A DNA stretch of 64,000 nucleotides. It comes from an uncultured Lachnospiraceae bacterium (GTDB taxonomy: Bacteria; Bacillota; Clostridia; Lachnospirales; Lachnospiraceae). The translations under genes were made by a program, and so were the position numbers. The notes under the pieces are model-generated. The model had not been told where the DNA came from and ran no database searches. It was given only the letters and a program-made list of their open reading frames with translations. Location: NCBI GenBank assembly GCA_947576945.1, contig CANPTH010000001.1, positions 1-64,000 of the forward strand. The letters run 5' to 3'. Every line of letters starts with the position of its first letter. The first letter of the stretch is position 1. Positions 63,072 through 64,000 of this stretch are shown one piece after another.

Positions 63072-64000
63072 ATGAAACATTATCTAGTCACAGCGGAAGA
63101 AATGAGGCAGTATGATGCCAATACAATAGAACAATTTCATATGCCGAGTCTGCTGCTTATGGAGCGCGCCGCGCTTGTCACGGTGGAGGAACTGCAGCGG
63201 ATGTGCGGAAAGGCGTCGTGCCGGGTTCTGGTGCTTGCCGGCAGAGGCAATAACGGAGGAGACGGTCTGGCCGTGGGAAGACTTCTCATGCTGCAGGGAT
63301 ATGAAGTGACATTTGTCCTGCCGGGAGAAGACTTCTATGAACGCTGCTCCGAAGAGACGAGGAGACAGATCGATATTCTATACGGATATGGAGCCTGTAT
63401 TTTTAGCAGGATGCAGGATGGTGAATATGATATAGTAATAGACGCCATTTTCGGTATCGGCCTGTCCAGAGACGTAGAAGGAATCTGGAAAGAGTCCATA
63501 CAATGGATCAACGGAAGCGGCGCCTGGGTGTGCAGCGTAGATATACCGTCAGGAATTGATGCAGATACCGGAAAGGTGATGGGATGTGCCGTACAGGCGA
63601 ATCTGACAGTGACATATGGTTTTCACAAGACAGGCCATGCGTTATATCCGGGTGCAATATACTGTGGAAAACTTGTCTGCAGGGATATGGGTATAGACGA
63701 GCGCAGTTTCCTGCATAAGAAGCCTTACTGGTATACATACGCCGGCAGGGAAGCGGGTATTCTTCCTGTGCGCCGTGCAGACGGCAATAAGGGAACTTTC
63801 GGTAAGGCGCTCCTTATCGTGGGAAGCAGGCAGATGGCAGGTGCAGCAATGTTAGCTGCAAAAAGTGCATTCCGCACAGGAGTTGGAATGGTTAAGGTCG
63901 TTACGGAAGAAAGGAATCGTGAGATCGTGCAGCAGTATGTACCGGAAGCGATGGTACTGACTTATACGGACACCCATGAACTCGAAGAGGATGCGGCATT
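63072..64000 (+). CDS. nnr: Bifunctional NAD(P)H-hydrate epimerase/dehydratase, partial
   Basis: The gene runs off the right edge after about 310 codons. The N-terminal epimerase (YjeF_N) has AGRGNNGGDGLAVGR, VIDAIFGIGL and VDIPSGIDADTGK. The C-terminal kinase-like dehydratase starts at NKGTFGKALLIVGS. The fused enzyme repairs hydrated NADH and NADPH using ADP. AAGGAGC precedes the ATG at 63072. Its place near rex puts two NADH-related genes together. Confidence 0.93.
   Translation, partial: MKHYLVTAEEMRQYDANTIEQFHMPSLLLMERAALVTVEELQRMCGKASCRVLVLAGRGNNGGDGLAVGRLLMLQGYEVTFVLPGEDFYERCSEETRRQIDILYGYGACIFSRMQDGEYDIVIDAIFGIGLSRDVEGIWKESIQWINGSGAWVCSVDIPSGIDADTGKVMGCAVQANLTVTYGFHKTGHALYPGAIYCGKLVCRDMGIDERSFLHKKPYWYTYAGREAGILPVRRADGNKGTFGKALLIVGSRQMAGAAMLAAKSAFRTGVGMVKVVTEERNREIVQQYVPEAMVLTYTDTHELEEDAA

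Overview
The window looks like chromosomal DNA of a Lachnospiraceae-type clostridium (Firmicutes, Clostridia). Signs are the mid-range GC, strong GGAGG Shine-Dalgarno sites, a T-box in front of pheS, a Firmicutes-style 6S RNA candidate, clostridial TTGACA/TATAAT promoters, BspA-type surface proteins with a class B sortase, and a citrate synthase of the Re-type family next to a eukaryote-like isocitrate dehydrogenase. No rRNA, tRNA, CRISPR array or intact transposase was seen.

Region 1 (1 to about 10.9 kb) is accessory. The left edge carries the 5' end of a conjugative-element-type replication initiator, followed by a 5'-truncated ABC ATPase. Next come an XRE regulator with a lipoprotein, a frameshifted second XRE regulator, a response regulator/histidine kinase pair feeding an ABC exporter (ATPase plus two membrane proteins), a TetR regulator with a YbhB-like protein, a chain of hairpins without a gene, and an XRE/membrane-protein pair. 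A three-branched leader that buries the ribosome binding site of the ABC ATPase lies between the kinase and the transporter.

Region 2 (11.2 to 38 kb) is mostly core genome. It holds a NusG-II protein, a Gx transporter, ruvA and ruvB behind an apparent LexA-controlled promoter. Then follow an unknown coiled-coil gene, a GH31 glycosidase, 6S RNA, a large SpoIID-like protein, YihY, T-box-pheS-pheT, an M18 aminopeptidase, queA, PilZ and VanZ proteins. The minus-strand pair tyrA-aroA, an EF-G paralogue, a type I toxin-antitoxin locus (37-residue holin-like toxin with a convergent RNA) and leuS complete this part.

Region 3 (38 to 55.6 kb) begins with modular hairpin repeats that carry a ribosome binding site, two uncharacterised minus-strand genes and a Cys-rich small protein. 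It then becomes a cell-surface locus: a 1609-residue MBG-repeat protein, a class B sortase with a long cytoplasmic tail, two BspA-type leucine-rich-repeat proteins ending in PKTGD or PDTGD sorting signals, and a subtilisin-like protease.

Region 4 (55.6 to 64 kb) holds a Re-citrate-synthase candidate, a GntR/FCD regulator and NADP isocitrate dehydrogenase, which together would feed 2-oxoglutarate and glutamate synthesis. A palindrome resembling a GntR operator overlaps the promoter. A convergent ABC-F gene, divergent rex, a coiled-coil protein and the start of the NAD(P)H-hydrate repair gene end the window.
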